A stretch of 64,000 nucleotides of DNA. Origin: HGM11501 sp045123995. GTDB taxonomy: Bacteria > Bacillota > Clostridia > CAKSNL01 > HGM11501. The notes beneath the pieces are model-generated. The model saw only the letters and a program-made list of their open reading frames with translations. It made no database searches and was not told the origin of the DNA. Location of the stretch: positions 1-64,000 of the forward strand of contig JBGVKY010000023.1 in the NCBI GenBank assembly GCA_045123995.1. Reading direction: 5' to 3'. A program made the position numbers and the translations under genes. The stretch's first letter is position 1. Each line of letters opens with the position of its first letter. Positions 22,423-30,546 of the stretch are shown piece after piece.

Positions 22423-24459
22423 TTATCTTGCAAGGTAGTTATAAATCATAACTGCTGCTTCGCCTCTTGTTATGGTTTTTTCGGGATTGAAATTACCCAG
22501 TCCGTCACCTTTTATAACTCCAAGTCCGTAAAGAATACTTACATGTCCGGCATTTTTATCAACATCGGTAAAGGGACAGGAGAATATATCCCTAAGAGAA
22601 GCAACTTCATCCATACCAAGAGCTCTTATGAAGTAAACCGCTCCGTCAAGTCGTGAAACCACGGCATTTTCATTTATTTCGTCCTTTGCCAGAATTCCGC
22701 CGTTATAAGCGTAGTTATAAAGGCTTTTTGCATCATAGTCCTTTGTCAATATAATTCCCTGGTTTCGCATTATTGCCATGGTGAGAAGGGAGATATACTC
22801 CTTTTGGGTTATCAAATCATCGGGCCTGTAAAATTTCTCATTAAATCCTATGCCAAAACGTGCCAGGGTCTTTACGGCATTTTCTGAAAAATGACCGTTT
22901 ATATCCTCATATTCCGGAATTTCCACCCTTGCATAAGGATTTTTAAGTTCTCCCGTAAATGCGTCAATTTCAAAGGGACTTTCAGTAAACATATAGATAA
23001 GATTTGTCTTTATCTCATTTTTTTCCTTGTTTTTGGAAATGTAGTAAAAAGGAATATACTCTTTTTGCTCAATAAGCTTATATGCTGCTTCCTTTTCAGT
23101 TATTACTCCCTCGGGAGAAGGAAATTCTATATCAGTATAACTGTAGGAATAATTTACTAAGCTTCCGTCCTTTTTACTTACGGTTATATTGATATAATCA
23201 TTTTCATATGGAATGTCATTTACATGCCTCTGATAAATACGTGTATATGTGTCTCCCGATTCTTTTAGCCTATAGCTTCCGCCATCTTTTATTTCGTCGG
23301 GACACAAAACCGCCAAAGCCTTATCTATTGCATCATTTGCTTTAGATAAACCGATTTCTTTATCCCCTTTATAAAAATCATCGCTCTGGTATAAAGAATA
23401 TATTTTTCCTGTTTTCGCATCAAGCTTGACTCTTGCATAAAAGTCATTGCTTCTGTATGTAAGATTGTGATAATATTTCTCCTCGTCATAATAATCACGG
23501 TTGGTGGAAAAACTATCAACCTTGGCATCAGCTACTTTTAAAAGATTTAAATCACTAACCGTTTTTTCAGCATCTTCTCTACCCATTAAGTCCAAAAGCT
23601 TTTCAAACTCATTTAATTCGGCTTCGGAAAAATGAACCGATCCTCCAGAGCCATCCATCATCACGCTTTCCTCTGCCGCTGAATTCATGGTCTTATAAGC
23701 TCCGCCCTCATAGGTTTCGGGAGTAATGGCCTTTCCTGTAAAAGCCTCTATATATGTACCGTAGGAAATTTTCGGTCTGTATGAAAGATATGCATTCCTT
23801 TCCTTCCCATCATACTTCGTGCGGTATTCTATATTCATACCGATTTCAGAATAAAAAGCCTCCTTCGCTTTATCAAGTCCTATGATTTTTTCAGGGTTTT
23901 CATATACCGCCCCCTCATCATAGTTTAAGCTGTAGCTTCTTAAGGTTTCCCCGTCGGAAGATATAACCAAAGTGCCCGTATTTCCGTAAACAGGGATGGA
24001 ATTTTCCACATGAGTCAGATTGTAATAATAGTCTCCTCCATAAAGGCTCTCGGTTTTGTTCTGTATGCTTACCTCTATTTTATCCTTTATGGTGGGATTT
24101 ATTTTTTCTGAAAGCTCTTTTGCTTTTTCCAAAAACTCCTCCGTTAACGGTCTTTTTACGGTAGGTCTTAAGCTCTCCTTTTCTTCCGTATAGTAGTTAT
24201 AGCTTAATATAATACCGCTTTTGGTGGTGCGCACAGACATTTCTCTTCTCGGTTCTTCATTGCTATACCACATAAAGGTATAAGTTTCAATGTTTCCCGA
24301 CTGTCTTTTGGAACTTTCAAAATTAAGAAATCCGTCAGTATCAGGAAGTCTTCCTTTTATAAGAGATAAAACCTCTTTAACATCACTTCCCTCATCTGCC
24401 AATACCGTAAGGGAAAAAATCAGGCATAACACCAATGCCAATGAGATTATCTTCTTCAT
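22423..24459 (-). CDS. Secreted YcdB/YcdC-domain protein with C-terminal SLH domains
   Basis: The 678-residue product has a signal peptide (residues 1-21, ending VLA). Two YcdB/YcdC-like repeats with PepSY-type folds follow: segments with YYNLTHVENSIPVYGNTGTLVISSDG and YYHNLTYRSNDFYARVKLDAKTGKIYSLY. The last 170 residues are S-layer homology modules, with FSENAVKTLARFGI, FTDVDKNAGHVSILYGLGVIKGDGLGNFNPEKTITRGEAAVMIYNYL. The protein should bind secondary cell-wall polymer on the cell surface. It is the third gene of an ECF-sigma operon, after the anti-sigma gene, so its level probably follows that sigma factor. PepSY-type domains often inhibit proteases; here this is inference. Confidence 0.85.
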   Translation of the reverse strand: MKKIISLALVLCLIFSLTVLADEGSDVKEVLSLIKGRLPDTDGFLNFESSKRQSGNIETYTFMWYSNEEPRREMSVRTTKSGIILSYNYYTEEKESLRPTVKRPLTEEFLEKAKELSEKINPTIKDKIEVSIQNKTESLYGGDYYYNLTHVENSIPVYGNTGTLVISSDGETLRSYSLNYDEGAVYENPEKIIGLDKAKEAFYSEIGMNIEYRTKYDGKERNAYLSYRPKISYGTYIEAFTGKAITPETYEGGAYKTMNSAAEESVMMDGSGGSVHFSEAELNEFEKLLDLMGREDAEKTVSDLNLLKVADAKVDSFSTNRDYYDEEKYYHNLTYRSNDFYARVKLDAKTGKIYSLYQSDDFYKGDKEIGLSKANDAIDKALAVLCPDEIKDGGSYRLKESGDTYTRIYQRHVNDIPYENDYINITVSKKDGSLVNYSYSYTDIEFPSPEGVITEKEAAYKLIEQKEYIPFYYISKNKEKNEIKTNLIYMFTESPFEIDAFTGELKNPYARVEIPEYEDINGHFSENAVKTLARFGIGFNEKFYRPDDLITQKEYISLLTMAIMRNQGIILTKDYDAKSLYNYAYNGGILAKDEINENAVVSRLDGAVYFIRALGMDEVASLRDIFSCPFTDVDKNAGHVSILYGLGVIKGDGLGNFNPEKTITRGEAAVMIYNYLAR

Positions 24460-24471
24460 AAAACCCCTCCT

Positions 24472-25371
24472 TTAGTTAAATCTTTTCAAAAATTCTTCCG
24501 TCTTTTCCTCATCTATATTATAAGTCTTTATAAATACATCCGTGTTTCCAAAGGTTTTGCCTCCTGAAATTACTCCACCCTCGTTTTTTACTTCAAAGGG
24601 CACGGGATTTACCGAATTTATTAAAATTCCTTCTATTTTGCTGTCTGGTCCTGTAAGAGAGAAATTTATGACAAAGTCCTCTAAAACTCCCTCTTCATTA
24701 AAGGTAACCTTTATCTTTTCAGGAATGTCAAGTTCCATTCCTTCAAATAAAAGCATTTCTTTTGAAATGCCAAGAAGCAAGAGAACTTCCTCCGCTCTCA
24801 TTAAGTTATCATCCTCTGAAGATGCTGAAAACATGGCTGCTTTATTACTTGCACTGCCCCCACCGCCGCCTGCTGCCGTTTCAATATCCGCAGAAATATC
24901 CTGTGCGTCATAAGCATCTTCGGGATTGTAGGCTTCTATCGTAACCTCTGTATCTTGTGAAAGAGAAAGAACCGCTATTTCTTCTTTGATTTCTCCTGGA
25001 ACTGTCGCTTCTTCAATCGAGGTGCTTTCAACTTCCGCCACTTCATTAGATTTAGGTTTTAATTCTTCTACCTCTTTATTTAAAGGAGTCTCTTCATTTA
25101 TAACTTCTCTTGCCATAAACTTAAATTCTCCCTTAGTTTCTTCTACAGCACTCTGTTCTTTTAGGAGGCTTTCTTTTTCTTTCGACGCATCTTCCTTGAA
25201 TGAAGACATTAAAGCCACTGTTCCCACCAGGATAAAAGCAGCTGCTATGGTTGTCATTCTATAAAAATAGGGTGTTATTATTTTTTTCTTAGGTTCGTAA
25301 ATTCCGTCAAGAATACTCATATCACCCTGAATTTTTTCATTTGCTTTTTTGTATGAATCCTTAAAATTCAA
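24472..25371 (-). CDS. Membrane-anchored anti-sigma factor candidate
   Basis: The 299-residue protein has a cytoplasmic N-terminus of about 38 residues and one transmembrane helix (TTIAAAFILVGTVALMSSF, about 40-58). Then comes a large extracytoplasmic part: an acidic Glu/Val/Ser-rich linker, a short GGGGGS stretch, and a folded C-terminal domain from about residue 200. That layout and the position directly after an ECF sigma gene indicate an anti-sigma factor that senses an envelope signal. No zinc-binding HxxxCxxC motif is seen in the N-terminus, so it is not a ZAS-type factor. The start is TTG 25371, 8 nt after GGAGG and overlapping the sigma gene. Confidence 0.7.
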   Translation of the reverse strand: MNFKDSYKKANEKIQGDMSILDGIYEPKKKIITPYFYRMTTIAAAFILVGTVALMSSFKEDASKEKESLLKEQSAVEETKGEFKFMAREVINEETPLNKEVEELKPKSNEVAEVESTSIEEATVPGEIKEEIAVLSLSQDTEVTIEAYNPEDAYDAQDISADIETAAGGGGGSASNKAAMFSASSEDDNLMRAEEVLLLLGISKEMLLFEGMELDIPEKIKVTFNEEGVLEDFVINFSLTGPDSKIEGILINSVNPVPFEVKNEGGVISGGKTFGNTDVFIKTYNIDEEKTEEFLKRFN

Positions 25372-25852
25372 AATCAGAACCTCCTTTCAAGGTTTTTTTA
25401 AGCATTTCTCTCCCCCTTTTAAGCTGGCTTTTAACTGTGGATTCCTTGGTTTTTAAGGCTTTGGAAATTTCAGCCACAGTCATATCTTCATAGTAGAAAA
25501 GATGTATAACCGCTTTGTAATTTTTAGGAAGATTGGTAACTGCCTTATATATGTCAGAGATTTCTTTGTCTTCTATGGGGATGTTTTCATCCAGAGGTGC
25601 ACTTTTTTTATACCAGGATGAATTAAATACATTTTTACAGGCGTTTATTGTCACCCTTATGAGCCATGCCTTAACGTGTTCCTCGCTTTCAAATTCCTTA
25701 CCGTAATTTAAAAATTTCAAAAACACATCCTGAGTAACATCTTCTGCCATTTCCTTATCTTTCATCTGGTTAAATGCCAGACGATAGACAGTGTTAAAAT
25801 ATTTCTCTGTCATATCATGCTTAAAAACGTCCGGTAAGACCTTTTCAGGCAT
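25361..25852 (-). CDS. ECF-type RNA polymerase sigma factor
   Basis: The 163-residue product has region 2 (YRLAFNQMKDKEMAEDVTQDVFLKFL, then HVKAWLIRVTINACKNV) and region 4 (LPKNYKAVIHLFYYEDMTVAEISKALKTKESTVKSQLKRGREML), with no region 3. That is the two-domain ECF plan. The start was set at ATG 25852, after AAAGGAG; an upstream in-frame GTG overlaps that ribosome site. It leads an operon with a one-pass membrane protein and an SLH/YcdB protein, suggesting a response to envelope or secretion stress. Besides a SigA promoter, a GAAAC-containing stretch upstream may allow autoregulation. Confidence 0.9.
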   Translation of the reverse strand: MPEKVLPDVFKHDMTEKYFNTVYRLAFNQMKDKEMAEDVTQDVFLKFLNYGKEFESEEHVKAWLIRVTINACKNVFNSSWYKKSAPLDENIPIEDKEISDIYKAVTNLPKNYKAVIHLFYYEDMTVAEISKALKTKESTVKSQLKRGREMLKKTLKGGSDFEF

Positions 25853-25918
25853 AGAAAATTCTCCTTTCACTTATAATACAATTTACATTGGTAAAAAGTT
25901 TCAATTATTTTTTATTTT

Positions 25919-25947
25919 ATTATACATTTTATCTTTGGCTTAGTCAA
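25919..25947 (-). promoter_or_regulatory. SigA-type promoter of the ECF sigma operon
   Basis: On the minus strand TTGACT and TATAAT are 17 nt apart. The mRNA leader would be about 60 nt and includes TTGAAACTTTTT, a possible ECF -35 element, although no convincing ECF -10 follows it. Confidence 0.65.
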
Positions 25948-25963
25948 CACTTATAGCATAACA

Positions 25964-25996
25964 AAAAAGGACTGATTTTTTCAATCAGTCCTTTTT
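25964..25996 (-). terminator. Terminator after the LysM gene
   Basis: AAAAAGGACTGATT pairs with AATCAGTCCTTTTT around a short T-rich loop, 7 nt past the stop codon. Confidence 0.85.
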
Positions 25997-26002
25997 ATTA
26001 AA

Positions 26003-26302
26003 TTATTCAAAAATCGGCAAAAGTAACCTCTGTCCTATTCCAATCTGGCCTCCCGAAATTTCACTGCACTCTTTAATTGCGTATACTGCTTCTCTTATAT
26101 CCATGGAATCACCGTAGAAATCTTCCGCAATTCCCCATAGAGTATCACCGGGAGCCACATAATATTCCTCGAAATCATTATATGACTTTTTATCTCCGCT
26201 TGACAAAGAGGATATACTCAAAAATGCAGTAACTATTACAAGTGCTGCAATAAACATTCTGAACATCTTTATTTTTATTTGTCTTCTGCTTCTTCTTTTC
26301 AT
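26003..26302 (-). CDS. LysM-domain membrane protein, YneA-like
   Basis: The 99-residue protein has a basic start (MKRRSRRQIKIK), one transmembrane helix (about 15-35) and a single LysM domain: YYVAPGDTLWGIAEDFYGDSMDIREAVYAIKECSEISGGQIGIGQRLLLP. This is the plan of YneA, the SOS-induced division inhibitor of Bacillus. It is divergent from lexA, as yneA is in Bacillus, and a LexA box fills its promoter spacer. I therefore infer a DNA-damage-induced cell-division inhibitor, though similarity is in layout rather than close sequence. ATG 26302 follows GGAGG; an earlier ATG overlaps that site. Confidence 0.8.
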   Translation of the reverse strand: MKRRSRRQIKIKMFRMFIAALVIVTAFLSISSLSSGDKKSYNDFEEYYVAPGDTLWGIAEDFYGDSMDIREAVYAIKECSEISGGQIGIGQRLLLPIFE

Positions 26303-26321
26303 ATAAAAAACCTCCAAATAA

Positions 26322-26333
26322 GAACTTCTGTTC
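26322..26333. promoter_or_regulatory. LexA box 1
   Basis: GAACTTCTGTTC fits GAAC-N4-GTTC. It lies between the LysM-gene promoter and its ribosome site. Confidence 0.8.
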
Positions 26334-26346
26334 TGTTTGTATCTAC

Positions 26347-26375
26347 ATAATACACGAACAAATGTTCTTTGTCAA
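26347..26375 (-). promoter_or_regulatory. LysM-gene promoter with LexA box in its spacer
   Basis: On the minus strand TTGACA (26370-26375) and TATTAT (26347-26352) are 17 nt apart. The LexA box GAACAAATGTTC (26356-26367) fills the spacer, so LexA binding must exclude polymerase. Confidence 0.88.
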
Positions 26376-26414
26376 GTGTTTTTTGAAAAATTTTTCAAAA
26401 AACAAAACAAATGT

Positions 26415-26443
26415 TTGCATTTTTGTTTTTTATGTGTTATAAT
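26415..26443 (+). promoter_or_regulatory. lexA promoter
   Basis: TTGCAT and TATAAT are 17 nt apart. A degenerate box AAACAAATGTTT (26405-26416) touches the -35 and a better one follows the -10. Confidence 0.75.
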
Positions 26444-26450
26444 AGAGTAA

Positions 26451-26462
26451 GAACAAATATTC
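26451..26462. promoter_or_regulatory. LexA box at the lexA transcription start
   Basis: GAACAAATATTC differs from the perfect palindrome by one base. It lies at the expected start site of lexA, so lexA is probably autoregulated. Confidence 0.75.
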
Positions 26463-26496
26463 TCATCATAAATTTAAAGGAAAAGAGGTTATTTAT

Positions 26497-27102
26497 ATGT
26501 CTAAAGACAGAGCGCAGAACATACTGGACTTTATAAACGACTATACCAGAGAAAACGGCTATCCCCCGACCATAAGGGAAATCTGTGACGGTGTTGGCTT
26601 AAAATCCCCCTCTACCGTTCACGGACATATTGAAAGACTTAAAAAGGCGGGCAAGCTTGATAAGGCTGATTCCAAGACCCGTGCCATAAAGGTTTCAGAA
26701 AAAGAGAGCCAATCCTTTACAGAAAAGGAATTTTTAGAAGTTCCTGTCTTAGGTACAGTTGCGGCTGGTGTTCCCATTGCTGCCCAGGAAGACATTGAAA
26801 GAACCTTTCCTCTTCCCATGGACTTTGCTAAAAAGGGCGAAGTATTCATGCTTAAGGTAAGGGGCGAATCCATGATAAACGCAGGTATCTTTTCTGGAGA
26901 CTATATTATAGTTGAGCAGACAAACGTTGCCAACAACGGGCAGATGGTTGTGGCTCTTATAGACGATGAAGTTACAGTTAAAACCTTTTACAAGGAATCT
27001 GACCATATAAGACTTCAGCCTGAAAACGACTATATGGATCCCATTATAGTAAAGGAAGTTGCTATCTTAGGAAAGGTTTGCGGCGTTTACAGAAAGTTTT
27101 AA
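26497..27102 (+). CDS. lexA: SOS repressor LexA
   Basis: LexA represses DNA-damage genes and cleaves itself when RecA filaments form. The 201-residue product has the winged-helix N-terminus (NGYPPTIREICDGVGLKSPSTVHGHIERLKKAGKL) and an S24 peptidase domain. The cleavage site Ala90-Gly91 is in TVAAGVPI, the nucleophile Ser125 in GESMINAG, and the general base Lys162 in TVKTFYKE; spacing equals that of E. coli LexA shifted by six residues. Ribosome site AAAAGAGG precedes ATG 26497. It faces the LysM gene across three LexA-type boxes. Confidence 0.97.
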   Translation: MSKDRAQNILDFINDYTRENGYPPTIREICDGVGLKSPSTVHGHIERLKKAGKLDKADSKTRAIKVSEKESQSFTEKEFLEVPVLGTVAAGVPIAAQEDIERTFPLPMDFAKKGEVFMLKVRGESMINAGIFSGDYIIVEQTNVANNGQMVVALIDDEVTVKTFYKESDHIRLQPENDYMDPIIVKEVAILGKVCGVYRKF

Positions 27103-27108
27103 TAAAAT

Positions 27109-27147
27109 AAAAAAATCCCCGATGGTAACTCCACCGGGGATTTTTTT
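27109..27147. terminator. Convergent terminator after lexA
   Basis: AAAAAAATCCCCG pairs with CGGGGATTTTTTT, with a small inner TGG/CCA pairing. It serves both lexA and the convergent secreted-protein gene. Confidence 0.88.
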
Positions 27148-28264
27148 ATTTCTCTAATGTTTTTTCGCTTCCGTAGGCTACATATAATGTATCTTCATAC
27201 TTATATATAATGTATGGAACGGCACGAACACTCATTCCCTCTGCCATTACCTTGTTGTATCTGAACATTCCGTTTTTCTCAGCGCTGTAAGATTTAACCT
27301 TGGTTACAGAATAGTTATCAACAACTACATCTCCTTCGTAAGTGCCGGAGGCAAAAAGTATTCCTGATTCAACGAGTTCGTAGCCCTCAGGAACATATCT
27401 TGTCATTAAGAAAGACGCACCGTTTTCCGCTGCCTCTGAAGAAGCGTCAATTATACTTACTGCAGGAAGAATTTCCGTTTCTCCCTCGCCATATACGGCT
27501 TCAATTTCCATATCGCATCCTACTTTAAGTGAAAAACTTTCATCAAAGGATACTGCCTCGCCGTTTACATTCCAGCAGGAAAATTTCTTTCCTTTAGGAA
27601 TTTCGCCTTTATCAAGGGTGATTAAAATTTCATCATCATACTCATACTCTTCCTTTAAGGGCTCAGCTAATCCCCCCTCTACCGCTACTGTATATGTATA
27701 ATCCTTTTTCTCGTATTCGGTTTTAATTAAATAAATTTTTCCACCTTCTACATTTTTCCATTCATCACTGTCCCATCCAACATAAGAATAGCCGGCATTG
27801 TCTATGGCACTTATACTTGGACTATTTGCACTATTTCCATCATTTACACCTTGCTCTAAAAAAATTCTTCCGTTTACATCGCTGAAAGTCACATACCCTT
27901 TATCTGTAAGATGTGTTTCAGATAAGAATACAGCTGAAATTTTAATTGAGTCAATTACAGTAAAGGTATATGTAGTGTCAAAGGAAAGTATTCTCTCATT
28001 GCCATTTACCGTATCATCACGCCAATACAAAAACTGACCGCCCATTTCCCTTGCCTCTAAGGTTATCACGGTTCCTCTATTCAACTCTCTGTCTGTATAA
28101 GACCAGTCAGAGGTTCCGTTGTAGACTTTGCCACCATTATGAAGAGCTGCAACTGATACAGAAACTCTTTTTGACGAAAGTTCATCATGAGCTGCAGATA
28201 CACCAAAAGGCACTAAAGTGATAATGAGAGACAAAGATAAAATCCAAATGGCTATTTTTTTCAT
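27146..28264 (-). CDS. Secreted protein with bacterial (Flg_new/InlB-type) repeats
   Basis: The 372-residue product has a signal peptide (residues 1-24, cleavage near VSAA). It contains at least three copies of the small beta repeat seen in Listeria-Bacteroides surface proteins: GTVITLEAREMGGQFLYWRDD, SAIDNAGYSYVGWDSDEWKN and DEILITLDKGEIPKGKKFSCWNVNG, each followed by an AVF/AVY-type strand. A C-terminal domain of about 100 residues has no recognisable motif. There is no SLH, LPXTG or lipobox anchor, so it may be released. It follows a DUF1836 regulator gene by 15 nt and probably shares its promoter. Confidence 0.72.
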   Translation of the reverse strand: MKKIAIWILSLSLIITLVPFGVSAAHDELSSKRVSVSVAALHNGGKVYNGTSDWSYTDRELNRGTVITLEAREMGGQFLYWRDDTVNGNERILSFDTTYTFTVIDSIKISAVFLSETHLTDKGYVTFSDVNGRIFLEQGVNDGNSANSPSISAIDNAGYSYVGWDSDEWKNVEGGKIYLIKTEYEKKDYTYTVAVEGGLAEPLKEEYEYDDEILITLDKGEIPKGKKFSCWNVNGEAVSFDESFSLKVGCDMEIEAVYGEGETEILPAVSIIDASSEAAENGASFLMTRYVPEGYELVESGILFASGTYEGDVVVDNYSVTKVKSYSAEKNGMFRYNKVMAEGMSVRAVPYIIYKYEDTLYVAYGSEKTLEK

Positions 28265-28279
28265 AGGAAATCCGCCTTT

Positions 28280-28816
28280 CTATTCTAAAGGAATTATTGT
28301 CTCTGTAAGTAATTTACAAAGACTTGAGGTGATGCTTATCTGCATTATCAGATCATTTCTTCTCTGGTTGCTTTCTGTCTCCAGAATGGGGCCTGCAACT
28401 TTTTTTACGTTTTCCATAACGTAGGAAAGTGCTTTTTTCTGATTTTCCGAAAAAGAGGAGTATATTGCCTTGACCTCTTCATCTGTGCTTTCTATGGGGA
28501 TGATTCTTTTAATCAAATCCATACTTAAGGTCTGCTTTAAGAAGCAGATTATAATAAGATAGGCAAGATGCTTTTTTCCGTATCGCTTTTTTACGGGCGC
28601 AGGCATAATCCCAAGCTTTACATAGTTATTTATCATTGGCTGTGTAATAGCTTTATCCTCGCCTAAAACCTTTAGGTACTGGCACAAAAGGGTTATTACC
28701 TGATCCATATAAAGCTCTATTCCCGGAAGCTCCTCCCAGGAGGGCAGGTAATGAACTTCTATATTTTTTTCCCAATCGTTTAAGGCTTTTTCAAGTTTTT
28801 CTTTTTCTACTCTCAC
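28280..28816 (-). CDS. DUF1836-domain protein (MerR-like HTH)
   Basis: The 178-residue product matches DUF1836. It has an N-terminal helical part, then DKAITQPMINNYVKLGIMPAPVKKRYGKKHLAYLIIICFLKQTLSMDLIKRII, which resembles a MerR-type winged helix. The rest is helical. Start is GTG 28816 with GGAGA 8 nt upstream. Members are thought to be DNA-binding regulators in Bacillota but are poorly studied. It is divergent from an acyl-CoA ligase gene and upstream of a secreted repeat protein gene, so either could be its target. Confidence 0.8.
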   Translation of the reverse strand: MRVEKEKLEKALNDWEKNIEVHYLPSWEELPGIELYMDQVITLLCQYLKVLGEDKAITQPMINNYVKLGIMPAPVKKRYGKKHLAYLIIICFLKQTLSMDLIKRIIPIESTDEEVKAIYSSFSENQKKALSYVMENVKKVAGPILETESNQRRNDLIMQISITSSLCKLLTETIIPLE

Positions 28817-28855
28817 TAAAACATCTCCAGTATAATTTAAACTCTTCTATATTAG

Positions 28856-28884
28856 ATTATATAAAAAAATCTTTCTCTTGTCAA
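28856..28884 (-). promoter_or_regulatory. Promoter of the DUF1836 operon
   Basis: On the minus strand a consensus TTGACA and TATAAT are 17 nt apart, about 40 nt before the GTG start. Confidence 0.8.
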
Positions 28885-28902
28885 ATATATTTTATTTTCC
28901 TA

Positions 28903-28931
28903 TTGACAAAATTCGGTTTATGGGTTAATAT
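28903..28931 (+). promoter_or_regulatory. Promoter of the acyl-CoA ligase gene
   Basis: TTGACA and TAATAT are 17 nt apart. The ATG lies 45 nt downstream. Confidence 0.7.
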
Positions 28932-28976
28932 AGTATTAAATACCAGATGCCCTGATTCTAAATAAAAGGAGTTTTT

Positions 28977-30512
28977 ATGGAAACAATTAAAACCATGCTT
29001 GACAGAATCTGCGAAACCTATAAGGATAACACAGCGTTTATAGTTAAGGAAAATAGGAAATTTACAAAAATAACTTACGAGAAGGTACTTTCGGATGTTA
29101 AACGCCTTGCCTGGGGCCTTGCCGAAAAAGGTCTTGCCGACAAATATATTGCCGTATCAGGAAAAAATTCATACAAATGGGTAATATCTGCCCTGGCAGT
29201 ATTTTATTCAGGCAATATTTTAGTTCCCATCGACGGTGCACTTCCCGAGGGTGAATTTACAAGAATTATAGAAAGAAGTAAATCCTCCGCACTCATTTAT
29301 TCAAATGAAATCCGGGAAAAATCAATTATACAAAACGTACCTCTCAAGGTAAATATGAATGAGCTCGAAAGTATTTTTTCAGATACTGAGCAGCCTTTAT
29401 TTGAAAGAGACAGTGAAAAAATCGGCATTTTGATGTTTACTTCGGGCACTACCTCAGATTCAAAGGCTGTTATGCTTTCACAGAAAAATGCCATTTCCAA
29501 CGTAGAATCTTTAATGAAATGGGAAAAGTTTACTCCTAAAGATGTAAATTTAGCTCTTCTTCCCCTTTTCCACGCTTTTGGTCTTATTGCAACATTGCTT
29601 TTTATGAATAACGGTATGTGTTCTGTATTCTGCGAGGGCTTAAGACTCAAAAAAGCTTTCGACGATTATGATATTACAGTTTTTGTAGGCGTTCCGCTGA
29701 TTTTGGATAAGGTGAAAGGCTCTGTTGAAGCCACATTAAAATCCAAGCATCTTTTTGGAGTTTTCAATGCCCTCCGCGCATTTTCCAACGGTTTAAGAAA
29801 AATTGGCATAGATTTAAGAGTTCCCCTTTTTAAGGTTGTCCGTAAAAACTTAAGCAAGCTTCGTCTTATAATAAGCGGTGCTGCAGCTTTAAGTCCCGAA
29901 ACCTATAATTTCTTTAACGATATAGGAATTGTTTTAATTCAGGGCTACGGCCTTACGGAGACTGCTCCCGTACTTTCTGCCGAAAACCCCGAAAACATGC
30001 GTATCGGTTCAATAGGAAAGGCTCTTCCCGATATAGATATAAAGATATATAGTCCCGATGAAGACGGTATCGGCGAAATTATTGCCAAGGGTCCCAACGT
30101 AATGCTTGGCTATCAGGGCGAGGATAATTCCTGCATTGACGAAAATGGATATTTCCACACAGGAGACTTAGGCTATATTGATAAAGACGGCTATATTTTT
30201 ATAAGCGGAAGAAAGAAGAATGTTTTAGTTCTCCCCAACGGCAAAAATGTATTCCCCGAGGAAACGGAACTTCTCCTTGGCAAAATCCCCGGAGTAAAGG
30301 AATCCGTAGTTTATCTTTCCCGTGATGCAAAACCTGTAATCTGCGCAAAAATCGTATATGACGAGGAGTTAACAAATCCTGACATATTAAAAGAAAAGGT
30401 TTCGGAGGTAAATTCCTCTCTTGCTGTCTTTAAGGAAATCAAGAAAACAGAATTTACAACGGAAGAATTTAAGAAAACCACCACAGGAAAAATCAAACGA
30501 GATATGATATAA
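28977..30512 (+). CDS. AMP-forming acyl-CoA synthetase (fatty-acid-CoA ligase type)
   Basis: The 511-residue ANL-family enzyme activates a carboxylic acid to an acyl-adenylate and then, usually, to acyl-CoA. Motifs are the P-loop MFTSGTTSDSKAVMLSQKN, LPLFHAFGLIATLLF, IISGAAALSPETYNFFNDIGIVLIQGYGLTETAP, the YFHTGDLGYIDKDGYIFISGRKKNVLV hinge, and the catalytic Lys region KKTTTGKIKRDMI. This pattern is closest to medium/long-chain fatty-acid ligases. The gene is alone, so the substrate cannot be inferred from neighbours. No carrier-protein domain is attached. Confidence 0.88.
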   Translation: METIKTMLDRICETYKDNTAFIVKENRKFTKITYEKVLSDVKRLAWGLAEKGLADKYIAVSGKNSYKWVISALAVFYSGNILVPIDGALPEGEFTRIIERSKSSALIYSNEIREKSIIQNVPLKVNMNELESIFSDTEQPLFERDSEKIGILMFTSGTTSDSKAVMLSQKNAISNVESLMKWEKFTPKDVNLALLPLFHAFGLIATLLFMNNGMCSVFCEGLRLKKAFDDYDITVFVGVPLILDKVKGSVEATLKSKHLFGVFNALRAFSNGLRKIGIDLRVPLFKVVRKNLSKLRLIISGAAALSPETYNFFNDIGIVLIQGYGLTETAPVLSAENPENMRIGSIGKALPDIDIKIYSPDEDGIGEIIAKGPNVMLGYQGEDNSCIDENGYFHTGDLGYIDKDGYIFISGRKKNVLVLPNGKNVFPEETELLLGKIPGVKESVVYLSRDAKPVICAKIVYDEELTNPDILKEKVSEVNSSLAVFKEIKKTEFTTEEFKKTTTGKIKRDMI

Positions 30513-30546
30513 AAAAATAAAGCCCATATGGGCTTTATTTTTTTAT
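30509..30546. terminator. Convergent perfect-palindrome terminator
   Basis: A 38-bp perfect palindrome centred on CATATG, with AAAAAAATAAAGCCC and its complement, lies between the convergent ligase and dockerin-protein genes. Confidence 0.85.
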
